A stretch of DNA of 64,000 bases from Deltaproteobacteria bacterium (GCA_029547045.1 JAKPQL010000090.1:1-64000), one strand, 5' to 3'. Positions 49,888-59,270 are shown, numbered from the stretch's first letter. The notes: generated from the letters alone by a model not told the origin. A program made the numbers and translations.

Positions 49888-52140
49888 TCATTTCTCCTCG
49901 AATGAAACCGCACCGTCCCACCCCGGCGGCGGCCCTGCCTTCACAAACGCCTCCATGCGGCACAGGTGGAGGGAGTAGACCGGGGACGGGCTGAGGGAGG
50001 CCAGGGACCGCATCTCCTCACAGGCCCTCACGAAATCGCCCCGCTGGGAGAGCCTGAACGCCGCTTCGAACCGCTCCACCTCATGGAGGAGCCGGGGATC
50101 GGGCGCGCCTTCCATGATCGGTTCGTAGATGTCGATGGGCACGGTCTTGCCCTTCACGCGCACGCGGTCGAGTATCCGGCAGAAGACGGCGTCCCCGAGG
50201 GCGTTCTTCGTGTGCTCCGAGATGATGACGGCGGTGTGGTAGACCTTGTTGAGGCCCTCCAGCCGGGAGGCGAGGTTCATGTTGTCTCCGATGGCTGTGT
50301 ACTCGAAGCGCCGCTCGCTCCCGAAGTTGCCGACACGCACCACGCCCGTGTTGATGCCGATGCGCATGGAGATCGCGGGCAGCCCCTGTGATGCCCAGCG
50401 TTCGTTGAGTCCGTCCAGGGCCTTGAGCATCTGCAGGGAGGCCCTCACCGCATGGACGGCATGGTCCGGGTCGTCCACCGGCGCGCCCCAGAGGGCCACT
50501 ATGGCGTCGCCGATGTACTTGTCCACGGTGCCCGAGTTGTTCATGATGATGTCGCTCATGGCGGTGAGATAAGTGTTCATGAACTGTGCGAGCTGCTCGG
50601 GGTGCAGACCCTCGGAGATGCTGGTGAAGTCCCTGATGTCAGAGAAAAGCATGGTGAGATTCTTCTGCTGCCCCTCAATCTTCAGGCTTTCGGGGCTCTT
50701 CATGAGCTGGCTCACCACGGCGGGGGAGACGTAGCGGCTGAAGGCATCGTGGATGAACTGCTTCTTGCGGTGCTCGCTCAGGTAGTTCGTCAGGGTCACG
50801 ACGAGGTACACGCCGATGAGCGTCAGGAACGGGTACGTGACCCCCATGAGGCGGTTGTGGAGGAAGAACAGGGAATAGTCCGCGTAGAGAAGCCCTCCCA
50901 GCAGGACGAGGCCGGCGATCCCGCCTGCGAGCGCCCCGCCGAAGGCCAGGATGGCGCTCAGCGCGAGTCCACCTGCAAAGATCACCGTGTAGGTGAGGCC
51001 GATCTCGGTGTAGGCGTCATAGGAGTAGAGATCGCCCTCGAGCATGTTGTCCACCGCCGTTGCCTGCACCTCGATGCCCGGACAGATCGCTGAGAATGGG
51101 GTGGCGTGGAAGTCCGGGATGCCTGCCGCTGAGGTGCCGATGATCACGTACTTGCCCCTGAGTTCCCCCCCGTTCCTGCCCTCGAGGATGTCCACCGCCG
51201 AAACGGAGGGGAAGGTGCCCGCCGGCCCCCTGTAGTTCAGGGTGATCTGCCCGGTGGTATCAGTGGGGATGAACCTGTCCGCCAGGCTCACGCCAATGAT
51301 GGAGGCCCTGTCTGGGGTGTTGTCCTGCGACGCATGGACGGTCGCTGTGTCGAGACCCAGACCGATGCGGGTTATCTCAAGGGCCAGGGAAGGATAAGGC
51401 ATTCCGTCGAGGGCCATGAACAGAGGGACCCGGTGGACGGTCCCCGAGGGGTCGGGAAAGACGTTGAGGAACCCCTCGCTCCGTCCCTGCGATACCTCCG
51501 GAACGTTCAGGATCGGCCGGTAGGCCCCCACGAGGGAGAGGTCGCCCATGGACACCGCTTCAGGCCGCACGGCGAGCTCGAGCGCAGGGAACGGTCTTTC
51601 ATGCATGGATTTCAGGCCATCGTCCTTGAGCTGAAAGATATACCCCAGCACGGTGGGGGCCTCGGACAGTGCGGCACCGAGCATGCGGTCGTGGTCGAGG
51701 TCCTCTCTGCCGGACAGCCAGTTCAGGTCTTTAGCGGTGAGCCTGTGCCCGAGCATGTGCCGGAAGTCCTCCAGATACAGCCCCGGGGAGGTCCGGTCAG
51801 GCTCGGGAAAGACGATGTCGAATCCGATCACCCGGGCACCGGAGTCCTTGACCCTCCGGACGAGGCTCGCCATGATGTCACGTCGCCACGGCCATTGCCC
51901 GATCCTGCCGAGGCTCTTCTCATCGATGTCCACGATGACCACTGCGCCCGTGGTCGGCATCGGGCCGCGCCACCTGAACATGGCGCTGGAGATCTGGTTG
52001 TCCAGGGAGGTGAGGAGTTCGGGCTTGGAATCCCCGAGGCCGTGGAAGATCAGGCACGATACGAGGATGGCCACGCACCCCGCCGCGAAGGGGGTGAGTC
52101 TGAGGGAATGGGAAAGCCCTCTCATGGCGGGGACCGGCAT
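49888..52140 (-). CDS. CHASE2-domain adenylate/guanylate cyclase
   Basis: A 750-residue inner-membrane receptor. TM1 is at about 13-33. The periplasmic CHASE2 sensor (about 40-345) has AVVIVDIDEKSLGRIGQWPW and RVIGFDIVFPEPDRTSPGL. Three clustered transmembrane helices follow at about 370-450 (GLTYTVIFAGGLALSAILAF and two more). The cytosolic class III cyclase domain (about 495-680) has metal sites LFSDIRDFTSI and KYIGDAIVALWGAP, RIGINTGVVRVGN and GDNMNLASRLE. The SD CAGGAGACTGAAGG precedes the ATG. It is the last gene of the Slam-like/FecR operon, 45 bases after the FecR gene. The ligand is unknown. Confidence 0.92.
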   Translation of the reverse strand: MPVPAMRGLSHSLRLTPFAAGCVAILVSCLIFHGLGDSKPELLTSLDNQISSAMFRWRGPMPTTGAVVIVDIDEKSLGRIGQWPWRRDIMASLVRRVKDSGARVIGFDIVFPEPDRTSPGLYLEDFRHMLGHRLTAKDLNWLSGREDLDHDRMLGAALSEAPTVLGYIFQLKDDGLKSMHERPFPALELAVRPEAVSMGDLSLVGAYRPILNVPEVSQGRSEGFLNVFPDPSGTVHRVPLFMALDGMPYPSLALEITRIGLGLDTATVHASQDNTPDRASIIGVSLADRFIPTDTTGQITLNYRGPAGTFPSVSAVDILEGRNGGELRGKYVIIGTSAAGIPDFHATPFSAICPGIEVQATAVDNMLEGDLYSYDAYTEIGLTYTVIFAGGLALSAILAFGGALAGGIAGLVLLGGLLYADYSLFFLHNRLMGVTYPFLTLIGVYLVVTLTNYLSEHRKKQFIHDAFSRYVSPAVVSQLMKSPESLKIEGQQKNLTMLFSDIRDFTSISEGLHPEQLAQFMNTYLTAMSDIIMNNSGTVDKYIGDAIVALWGAPVDDPDHAVHAVRASLQMLKALDGLNERWASQGLPAISMRIGINTGVVRVGNFGSERRFEYTAIGDNMNLASRLEGLNKVYHTAVIISEHTKNALGDAVFCRILDRVRVKGKTVPIDIYEPIMEGAPDPRLLHEVERFEAAFRLSQRGDFVRACEEMRSLASLSPSPVYSLHLCRMEAFVKAGPPPGWDGAVSFEEK

Positions 52141-52185
52141 CCTTCAGTCTCCTGAGCTGTCCAGGGGGGATCCGCTCTCTCCCAT

Positions 52186-54828
52186 CTACCGGTCTCCCCC
52201 GAAGATGCCGTAGTAGCCCGCATCACTCATCCGGGCGCGGAAATTGCCGCCGATGGCATCTGCGTTCCGGCCGAAGAATGCCCCGTTCACGCTGCTGGTT
52301 TCCGCCCCGGTGACCTGGGCCCCGAAAACCCCGGAGGATGCGCTGACAAAGCCCCCTGAAAGCCCCAGGCTGATCTGGTCGAAGGCGATGGAGCCGCTTA
52401 CGGGGCTCGTGGCGCCGGGGGAGAAGTTCACCGTTATGTCCGTGGTGCCGCCTGTCAGCTGCGACACAATGCCGCCGGCGTCGATGCGTATCCCCTCTGC
52501 TCCTCCCTGGTAGCGGCCCGTGAATCTGCTCGACACGAGGTCGGCGATGCTGCCTGCCGGTGTCGGCTCCCCCGCGACCCACAGGGATCCGGGCCTGTGC
52601 AGGTGGTAATCTGCCGAGGACGCGGGGTCCACATAGGCGATCTCCCAGTACCCCCACGTGACATGGTCTGAGAACTGCTTGTCCAGGTCCCCGGTGACGA
52701 GGAAATTCCCCACCGGCTTCAGCCCCCCCGTGGAGGTGCCGGTGACGATGGAAGAGCCGGAGGAATCGCCCAGGATCGCCACGTAGTTGTCATCGAGCAC
52801 ATAGGCCGAGCCGAAGGACCCGCCGACGGCGAGCTGGTTGATGGCGTTGTCGTTCATGAGGATGTCGCCCGCGCTGATGCTCCCGGAGAGTGTTCCCGTG
52901 TCCCTGTCCACCGTGAAGGACACATCCTGCAGGGAGCCGTTCATGAAGAGCCTGCGGTCGACATCGGGCCGGCTCATGTCCTCGGCCATGCCCAGGACGA
53001 ACCCCTGGAACCGGGCCGTTCCCGTAGGTGCGGTCTCATCCACCCCCGGTTCGTACTCCCGCAGGCCGGCGGCGATGATGTGCCCTACGCCGATACGCCC
53101 TGTCTGGTCTGACTGGATGGAAAAGAGGTTAGCGCTGCCGGTCATGCCGAACCCTTCGAGCTGGGTTCCGTAGAACCGTCCTGACGCGGTGATCCCGGCC
53201 ACGCTCTCGATCTCGTGGTCCTGGAACTCACCCACCGGGGCCTCTGTGCCGAAGGCAGCGACGTTCGTCAGGGACGTGCCCTGCACGTCACCGAAGAAGA
53301 TCGTCTCCCAGTCGCCGCCATCGGGCTGTTCCGTTGTCCGGGCACCGTGCACGATACCTATGGCTTTCCCGTTGTGCCAGTTCACCTCCAGGAACATCTT
53401 TGCCGGGGAGGCGCTCCTCTCATCGGCGGACTCCTTGAACCCCAGGGCAGGGCCGAAATAGCCGTACACACCGTCCGACGGGGTTGAGGAGGAAGGCGCG
53501 CCGGCAAAGCCGAGCTCGCTGAAGCGGTAGGTGGCGCCGTCCGTGAATGTGGACTCCTTTACGGCGAAAACCGCGAAGGCGCCGGTGCTGGCTGAGAATA
53601 CATCGGCCTCGAAGGTCTGAGGGGAACCCATGAGGGTGACGGTGCGGTCCTGGAGGGTGGAAAGGGGATCGGGGTTGCTGTATGCGGCACCATCGTCATG
53701 GGCGTTCACCGTGAAGCTGAAGTCGAAGGGCGTGCCGTCCTGGGTCGATACCGAACCAGTAAGGGTGGTGTCCTGGGAGGTCGCCAGGGTGTCGCCGTAC
53801 CACCGTGTGCCGTTGATTGTGGGGTCCTCGATCCCCTCGATGAGGGTGCTCATGTAAGCTCCGGACATGGTTGTCCCCATGTCCTGAACGGCGTCCTGCA
53901 TGTCCTGCTGCGAGGCTTCCTGGGCGGTCGTGTCCGTGATGTCGTCGAAATGCTGGTCGAGACCGGCCGTCAGGACAAAGAGGCTGGATTCCGGGGGGGA
54001 TTCCAGGGCGGGAAGAGCGGCGTCATCGAGGCCCGGTGACGGAACCGCTCCGCCGTTCTGTGGTGCGCCTTCGTCGGGAGAGGCAGCCGGTGCGGCAGCC
54101 TGGTCTGTCTCAGTGGCGCCGGGATCCCGGCCTTCAGGCGAGTCACCCCGTGCTTCCTCCGGGTCCTTGGCCCCGGGTTCCTGGCCGTATGACCCGAGCC
54201 CGCTGTTGATGAGGTCAAGATCTTCCCGGCTGAGGCGCGAGGGAGGTTCCGGGGCGACCGACGCCGATGCGATCCGGGTCCCGAATCCCGGGACGGTTAT
54301 GGCCACTGACCCTGCACCGTTCGAGACATCGATCCCCCGCCCCCCCTCGAAGGAAACCAGGAGGCCCTGGTCGGAGAGGATGCCGGAGTACATGGATCCC
54401 CTCACCCCGATGGTCCCCGCAGGGGTGTCGGTCTTGAAGGTGGAGGGGCTGTGCCTGGTGAGCGCACCGCCCATGACGCGGAACACCCCTTCGTGCACCG
54501 TGGTCTTCATGGCGCCGGTCCTGTTCTTCTGGTCCCAGAGATACCGGGACACCTCCAGGCTGCTCGAGCCGCCGAGGCTTATGATGGTGTTGTCGGAGAA
54601 CAGGATCTGGATGCGCCCGGTCTTCCCGGTACGGATGGTGTCCTCGACATACACAGGGTCCCTCATGGAGAGATTCCTGGCCGTGCCTGATCCGTCCATG
54701 GCGGAAACTTCGCCCCTCAGGGCAACCACGGATCCGACGGGCTCCTGGGCGTGCCCAGGTGTTTCTGCCAGGAACATGCATCCGAGGGCGAGGATCGCGA
54801 TAAGGGTGCCGGTTTCTCTCCGTGTCAT
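52186..54828 (-). CDS. Large exported protein: FecR domain plus TbpB-like C-terminal barrel, candidate Slam substrate
   Basis: An 880-residue exported protein. The signal peptide is RETGTLIAILALGCMFLAET. A FecR domain (about 32-130) shows LFSDNTIISLGGSSSLEVSR and TDTPAGTIGVRGSMYSG. An acidic Pro/Ala/Glu linker spans about 175-260. A long beta-rich region (ASGRFYGTQLEGFGMTG) ends in GAFFGRNADAIGGNFRARMS and GYYGIFGGDR. The end matches the GxFFGPxAxExGGxF pattern of TbpB-like barrels (transferrin-binding protein B, hemophilin), which are cargo of Slam translocons. No lipobox is seen, so the protein may be released or retained another way. The SD AAAGGAGTGAACCC decides the start at 54828. Confidence 0.75.
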   Translation of the reverse strand: MTRRETGTLIAILALGCMFLAETPGHAQEPVGSVVALRGEVSAMDGSGTARNLSMRDPVYVEDTIRTGKTGRIQILFSDNTIISLGGSSSLEVSRYLWDQKNRTGAMKTTVHEGVFRVMGGALTRHSPSTFKTDTPAGTIGVRGSMYSGILSDQGLLVSFEGGRGIDVSNGAGSVAITVPGFGTRIASASVAPEPPSRLSREDLDLINSGLGSYGQEPGAKDPEEARGDSPEGRDPGATETDQAAAPAASPDEGAPQNGGAVPSPGLDDAALPALESPPESSLFVLTAGLDQHFDDITDTTAQEASQQDMQDAVQDMGTTMSGAYMSTLIEGIEDPTINGTRWYGDTLATSQDTTLTGSVSTQDGTPFDFSFTVNAHDDGAAYSNPDPLSTLQDRTVTLMGSPQTFEADVFSASTGAFAVFAVKESTFTDGATYRFSELGFAGAPSSSTPSDGVYGYFGPALGFKESADERSASPAKMFLEVNWHNGKAIGIVHGARTTEQPDGGDWETIFFGDVQGTSLTNVAAFGTEAPVGEFQDHEIESVAGITASGRFYGTQLEGFGMTGSANLFSIQSDQTGRIGVGHIIAAGLREYEPGVDETAPTGTARFQGFVLGMAEDMSRPDVDRRLFMNGSLQDVSFTVDRDTGTLSGSISAGDILMNDNAINQLAVGGSFGSAYVLDDNYVAILGDSSGSSIVTGTSTGGLKPVGNFLVTGDLDKQFSDHVTWGYWEIAYVDPASSADYHLHRPGSLWVAGEPTPAGSIADLVSSRFTGRYQGGAEGIRIDAGGIVSQLTGGTTDITVNFSPGATSPVSGSIAFDQISLGLSGGFVSASSGVFGAQVTGAETSSVNGAFFGRNADAIGGNFRARMSDAGYYGIFGGDR

Positions 54829-54895
54829 GGGTTCACTCCTTTGCCCGTGCACCGGGCATGGTTGCCTTGGCGTGCCTTCATATCCGTTCATGGCA

Positions 54896-56263
54896 TCAGA
54901 ATGCGCAGGACAGCGACAGGGATGTCGCGTTCTTCGTGTAGGTGTACAGGGGAAGGGTGGAGTTCGCATCGGTGTAGGTATACCCGAGGCTCACGATGCC
55001 CTCGAAACCCCGGCCGGGAGAGCGGAATACCGTCTTCGAGAGTGTGGCGGAGCAGGAATGCACGTCGTCCTGTCGTTTCTCGTCGAACAGGTCGGCCTTC
55101 TCCTTGTACCAGCTCCCCTGGTACCGGTAGCCTGCAAGGAACGTGAAGGCAAGGGGGAGGATCCGTTCATACGAGACCGACCCCATTGCCCGCCAGTAGG
55201 TTTCGGTCTCTACCCGGGCGTCCTCCCGTTCGATGACCAGCGATGTCCGGATGCGGTTCAATCCCCTGGTCCATGTGGGGGCGACCATGAAGGAGGTGTT
55301 CTTCGCATCGTTCGCGTCCTCCTCGGAATAGTTCTTCCTTCTAAAGCGCAGATCGGCATCGACCATGAGGTTCGCATCCACCACGGTGTTAAGGGCCGTT
55401 CCTGCGCCATAGGTCCTGGAGTAATCGTCGTCGTCGAGGGTGATGTGCGAGGCCAGCACGTAGAGGTCCCAGGTGAACCTCCCACTCTGCAGGGCTGGCC
55501 CGGCTTTGACTTCCGCCAGGTTCAGGTCGAGGTCTTTCTCGTGGGTGTAGTGCGCGCCGTACCCGAGCAGCGAACCCTTCCAGGCGAGAGTCCTCCCGTA
55601 CGGCATGTATGAGTACCTGAGGTCCGCCGTGAGGTGGGTGATGGAATCGCCCGCAGGCCTGTCGACCCGGACCGGAAGGTCGCCCAGGTCCGTGATGATG
55701 GTGATGAGGCCGCTTGTCGGGGCCACGTTGACGTTGTCGTCCCAGTCCACGCCTGCAGAGACGATCCCCTGGAAGAAGTGCTCCCTGCGGGATGCGGTTA
55801 TGGCCCGGAGGTGGCTTTCGATGTTCTTCCTCACCTGCTCCGGGGGATCTCCTGCCAGGACCTCCCGGAAAGACCGTTCCGCCATGTCGTAGGCACCGAG
55901 CTGGTAGTAGCACCGGGCGATCTCAAGCTTGGCCCTGGGGGTGTCCGGTCTGATCATGAGCACCCGTTCGAAGGCCATGACGGCCTCCTCGACCCTGCCC
56001 GTCTCGAAGGCCGCCCGTCCGAGGGAGAAGTTGACCTCCACATTGCCCGGATCTTCCCGGAAAAGGTCCGACAGGATGGTGTAGGCAACGGGGAAATTGC
56101 CTGCCTGCATTTGCTCCTGGGCGGCCTGGAACCTCTCCTGGAACACCACGTTCTGGGCGTGCGCGTTCCCTGCACCCGGCAGAGCGCAGCTCACGAGTGC
56201 CGCAACGACTAGGCCCAGCACCATGGGGGGGCGCGGGATCCACCGGATTCTTCCCTGGGCCAT
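54896..56263 (-). CDS. Slam-like outer-membrane translocator (DUF560: TPR plus beta-barrel)
   Basis: A 455-residue outer-membrane protein with a signal peptide (VLGLVVAALVSCALPGAG). About three TPRs follow (GNFPVAYTILSDLFREDPGN, GRVEEAVMAFERVLMIRPDT, GAYDMAERSFREVLAGDPPE). The Slam/DUF560 signature comes next: AGDPPEQVRKNIESHLRAI, then GVDWDDNVNVAP. The remaining 300 residues alternate barrel strands and end in SLSLSCAF with C-terminal Phe. Slam proteins move lipoproteins such as TbpB to the cell surface. The ATG at 56263 is chosen since GGAGGG sits 8 bases before it; the GTG at 56269 is too close to the SD. It heads the three-gene operon. Confidence 0.82.
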   Translation of the reverse strand: MAQGRIRWIPRPPMVLGLVVAALVSCALPGAGNAHAQNVVFQERFQAAQEQMQAGNFPVAYTILSDLFREDPGNVEVNFSLGRAAFETGRVEEAVMAFERVLMIRPDTPRAKLEIARCYYQLGAYDMAERSFREVLAGDPPEQVRKNIESHLRAITASRREHFFQGIVSAGVDWDDNVNVAPTSGLITIITDLGDLPVRVDRPAGDSITHLTADLRYSYMPYGRTLAWKGSLLGYGAHYTHEKDLDLNLAEVKAGPALQSGRFTWDLYVLASHITLDDDDYSRTYGAGTALNTVVDANLMVDADLRFRRKNYSEEDANDAKNTSFMVAPTWTRGLNRIRTSLVIEREDARVETETYWRAMGSVSYERILPLAFTFLAGYRYQGSWYKEKADLFDEKRQDDVHSCSATLSKTVFRSPGRGFEGIVSLGYTYTDANSTLPLYTYTKNATSLSLSCAF

Positions 56264-56454
56264 GGACACAACCCTCCTCGGATTTTCGGAATCGGCAGCC
56301 GGGATGAAAAAACGTTGTCGGCTCCGTATACCCTATCGTTTTTTCGGGGGGAAAAAATGAGAGGTGTATACAATGTGTCAGGCAGCGGGGGAACCCGGCC
56401 TGCTCTCCGGGGGTATGAGGCCGGCACACGGGAAGGGTGCCGCTGATTCTCGGA

Positions 56455-58089
56455 CTAGCTGCTCTCGGTCTGTGCCTCGACGAGACTTCCGCGGAAGTAC
56501 TTCTCTCGGAGCTTCGGCTTTTCGATCTTGCCGGTGGGGTTGCGCGGCACCTGTTCGAAAAAGATCCTGCGCGGGCGCTTGTACCGTGGCAGTGCGGTGC
56601 AGAAGCGTGTGATCTCGGCTTCTGAACAGGAGAATCCGGGCTTTATCTCGATGACCGCTGCCACGATCTCGCCCAGTCGCTGATCGGGGAGTCCGATGAC
56701 CGCGACATCCTTGACAGCCTCATGGGTGCGCAGGAAATCCTCGATCTGTACCGGGTATATGTTTTCCCCGCCGGAGATGACGACATCCTTTTTGCGGTCC
56801 ACGAGATAGATGAACCCGTCTTCGTCCGTCCGCGCCATATCGCCCGTGAACAGCCAGCCGTCCCTCAGTATCTCTGCGGTGGCTTCAGGGTTGTTGTAGT
56901 AGCATTTCATGACACCATCCCCCTTCACGCAGAGTTCTCCCACCGCTCCAGGCTCTACGGGGCTGCCGTTTTCATCCACGATCCGCACCTGCCACCTGTA
57001 CCCGGCCTTGCCGATGGCGCCGACCTTGTGGATGTTCTCGATGCCGAGGTGGACACAGCCTGGGCCGATGGATTCGGAGAGGCCGTAATTGGTGTCGTAC
57101 TCATGGTTGGGGAAGTATGTCTTCCAGCGCTTGACCAGGCTCGGAGGAACCGGCTGTGCACCGATGTGCATCAGCCTCCACTGATCGAGGCGGTAGTCTC
57201 CCAGCCGGATGTCACCGCGTTCGATGGCATCCAGGATGTCCTGCGCCCACGGGACCAGCAGCCACACGATGGTGATCCCCTCGTCGGAAACCGCTTTCAT
57301 GATCCATTCCGGTTTTACGCCGCGCAGCAGGACGGCCCTGCTGCCGGCGAGAAAGCTGCCGAACCAGTGCATCTTCGCGCCGGTGTGGTACAGGGGGGGG
57401 ATGCAGAGGAAGTTGTCATTGCGGGTCTGCCTGTGGTGGTTCATCTCCACCTCGCAGGCGAGCATCAGGGCGCGGTGCGTATGAAGTATGGCCTTGGGGA
57501 ACCCGGTGGTTCCGGATGAGAAATAGATGGCGGCATCGTCATCGTCAGTGAGCGTGATCCTCGGGGCAGCGGATGAACAGCACGCGGTGAGTGCATAGTA
57601 GTTCTCTGCGAACGCGGGACAGTCCTGCCCCACGAACATCCGGATCTTGATGTTCGGCAACTGAGCGCGGATCGCATCGATTCGCTCCGTGAATTCCGGA
57701 CCGAAGATGAGGACCTCGCATTCGGCAAGATCGAGGCAGTATTTGATCTCATCCGCAGAATACCGGTAGTTGAGCGGTACCGCGAGGGCTCCGGTCCTCA
57801 GGACGCCGAAGTATATGGGCAGCCACTCCAGGCAGTTCATGAGGAGGATTCCGACCTTGATGCCTTTCTCCATGCCCCGTTCCAGCAGGAAATTGGCCAG
57901 CCGGTTGGCCTTGTGATCGAACTCGCGCCACGTCATCTCCCGCCGGTATCTCTTTTCCGGATTGGGTTCGACCAGTTCGGAATCCTTCCAGCTCGGTTTC
58001 ACTGCCCTGATTTCCGGGTTGATCTCTACCAGACAGGGCTCCTCGCCGTACAGGGCGGCGTTGCGCTCAAGGATGTCTGTGATGGGCAT
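56455..58089 (-). CDS. AMP-forming acyl-CoA synthetase
   Basis: A 544-residue ANL-superfamily ligase that activates a carboxylic acid to acyl-CoA through an acyl-adenylate. Motifs are AAIYFSSGTTGFPKAILHTH (P-loop), NYGLSESIGPGCVH, GWLFTGDMARTDEDGFIYLV and DRKKDVVISGGENIYPVQIE. The catalytic Lys lies in RNPTGKIEKPKLREKYF at the C-terminus. The N-terminus (ITDILERNAALYGEEPCLVE) is typical of medium- or long-chain and aromatic acid ligases; the substrate cannot be read. The 190-base gap downstream holds a TTTTTTC/GAAAAAA inverted repeat and probably the promoter of the Slam-like operon. Confidence 0.92.
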   Translation of the reverse strand: MPITDILERNAALYGEEPCLVEINPEIRAVKPSWKDSELVEPNPEKRYRREMTWREFDHKANRLANFLLERGMEKGIKVGILLMNCLEWLPIYFGVLRTGALAVPLNYRYSADEIKYCLDLAECEVLIFGPEFTERIDAIRAQLPNIKIRMFVGQDCPAFAENYYALTACCSSAAPRITLTDDDDAAIYFSSGTTGFPKAILHTHRALMLACEVEMNHHRQTRNDNFLCIPPLYHTGAKMHWFGSFLAGSRAVLLRGVKPEWIMKAVSDEGITIVWLLVPWAQDILDAIERGDIRLGDYRLDQWRLMHIGAQPVPPSLVKRWKTYFPNHEYDTNYGLSESIGPGCVHLGIENIHKVGAIGKAGYRWQVRIVDENGSPVEPGAVGELCVKGDGVMKCYYNNPEATAEILRDGWLFTGDMARTDEDGFIYLVDRKKDVVISGGENIYPVQIEDFLRTHEAVKDVAVIGLPDQRLGEIVAAVIEIKPGFSCSEAEITRFCTALPRYKRPRRIFFEQVPRNPTGKIEKPKLREKYFRGSLVEAQTESS

Positions 58090-58135
58090 GGTCCCTTTTC
58101 CAGCCGTCGGGGGAATGGTGCGAAAGATTCCTGCG

Positions 58136-58498
58136 CTACTTCCCTGGTGCCGCCGGGGCTGTCTGGGCCGGAGCGCCCTGGGGAACGGCAGCGCCCGAGG
58201 GTGCCCCTGGTGCCGCCGGGGCGGTCTGGGTGGCGGCAGGCTTGCCGGACATGATGCTCTTGGAGGGCCGCTCGAGGTTGAAGAAGCCCAGCGTCAGGGA
58301 GGTTAACATGAACACCACCACCATGACCAGGGTGGCCTTCTTGATGAAGTCCACCGGACCTGCACTACCGAACAGTGCCTGGCTGCCAGAGCCTCCGAAG
58401 ACCGCGCCGATGTCTGCGCCCTTGCCCGCCTGGAGGAGCACGGAGATGATGAGCCCGATGCATACCGCGATGTGGATGGTTAAGATGAACACGTACAT
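58136..58498 (-). CDS. secG: SecG, preprotein translocase subunit
   Basis: A 120-residue inner-membrane protein with two helices (FILTIHIAVCIGLIISVLLQ and KATLVMVVVFMLTSLTLGFF) and the conserved cytosolic loop GADIGAVFGGSGSQALFGSA. The C-terminal tail is rich in Ala and Pro (APAAPGAPSGAAVPQGAPA). SecG assists SecYEG. It follows tpiA by 5 bases, giving the widespread pgk-tpiA-secG order. Confidence 0.96.
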   Translation of the reverse strand: MYVFILTIHIAVCIGLIISVLLQAGKGADIGAVFGGSGSQALFGSAGPVDFIKKATLVMVVVFMLTSLTLGFFNLERPSKSIMSGKPAATQTAPAAPGAPSGAAVPQGAPAQTAPAAPGK

Positions 58499-58503
58499 TG
58501 TCC

Positions 58504-59262
58504 TTATCCCTTGTATCGAATTATTCTCTCGAAGGACGCCACCTCGAGGCTTGCGCCTCCCACGAGGGCCCCGTCGATGTCTGCCTGCGCCATGAGTTCG
58601 TCGATGTTGTCGGGCTTAACGCTCCCACCGTAGAGGATGCGGACTGCGGCCGAAACCCCGGTCCCGAAGATCCCGGTGAGCGTGGACCTGATAAAGGCGT
58701 GCACCTCCTGGGCGATGCCGGGGGTTGCCGTTCTGCCTGTGCCGATGGCCCACACCGGCTCGTAGGCGATGATGAGCCCGGGGGCGTCGTCGGCTTTCAC
58801 GTGTGCCAGCCCGGCCTTCAGTTGGCTCCCCACCACGTCCAGGGTCCTTCCCGCCTCCCGCTCCTGAAGGGATTCGCCCACGCACACGATGGGGGTGAGC
58901 CCGGATCTGAGGCAGGCCATGAGGCGCCTGTTCACGGTCTCGTCGGTCTCGGCGAAGTACTGCCTGCGCTCGGAGTGGCCGATGATGGCATGGCGTGCGC
59001 CCAGGCTCCTGATCATGGGCGCGCTCACCTCGCCGGTGAAGGCCCCCTGGTCTTCCCAGAACACGTTCTGTGCCCCCACCATGACCGGGGTGTTCGTCAG
59101 GGCGTGCAGGACCGGGTAGATATACACCGAGGGCGGGCAGACGAGGATCTCCCGGTCCTGGACGTCGCCGACCCTGAGCGCGAGCTCCTCGGCGAAGAGG
59201 ACCGCCTCAGCCTCGGCCTTGAACATCTTCCAGTTGCCTGCAATGAGGGGCTTTCTCTTCAT
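58504..59262 (-). CDS. tpiA: Triose-phosphate isomerase
   Basis: A 252-residue TIM-barrel enzyme interconverting dihydroxyacetone phosphate and glyceraldehyde 3-phosphate. Residues seen: LIAGNWKMFKAEAEAV (Asn, Lys), IIGHSERRQYF (electrophilic His), VWAIGTGRTATPGIAQEV (catalytic Glu region YEPVWAIGTG and loop 6), and LYGGSVKPDNIDEL. It lies 8 bases after pgk. It also processes the dihydroxyacetone phosphate made by the GlpABC complex encoded in this window. Confidence 0.97.
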   Translation of the reverse strand: MKRKPLIAGNWKMFKAEAEAVLFAEELALRVGDVQDREILVCPPSVYIYPVLHALTNTPVMVGAQNVFWEDQGAFTGEVSAPMIRSLGARHAIIGHSERRQYFAETDETVNRRLMACLRSGLTPIVCVGESLQEREAGRTLDVVGSQLKAGLAHVKADDAPGLIIAYEPVWAIGTGRTATPGIAQEVHAFIRSTLTGIFGTGVSAAVRILYGGSVKPDNIDELMAQADIDGALVGGASLEVASFERIIRYKG

Positions 59263-59270
59263 GTCGGTGT

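Noticed and set aside
54751-55612. Plus-strand ORFs across the Slam-like and FecR genes (including 53900..55612)
   Set aside because: They are shadows of the minus-strand operon, which has signal peptides, domain motifs and SDs.
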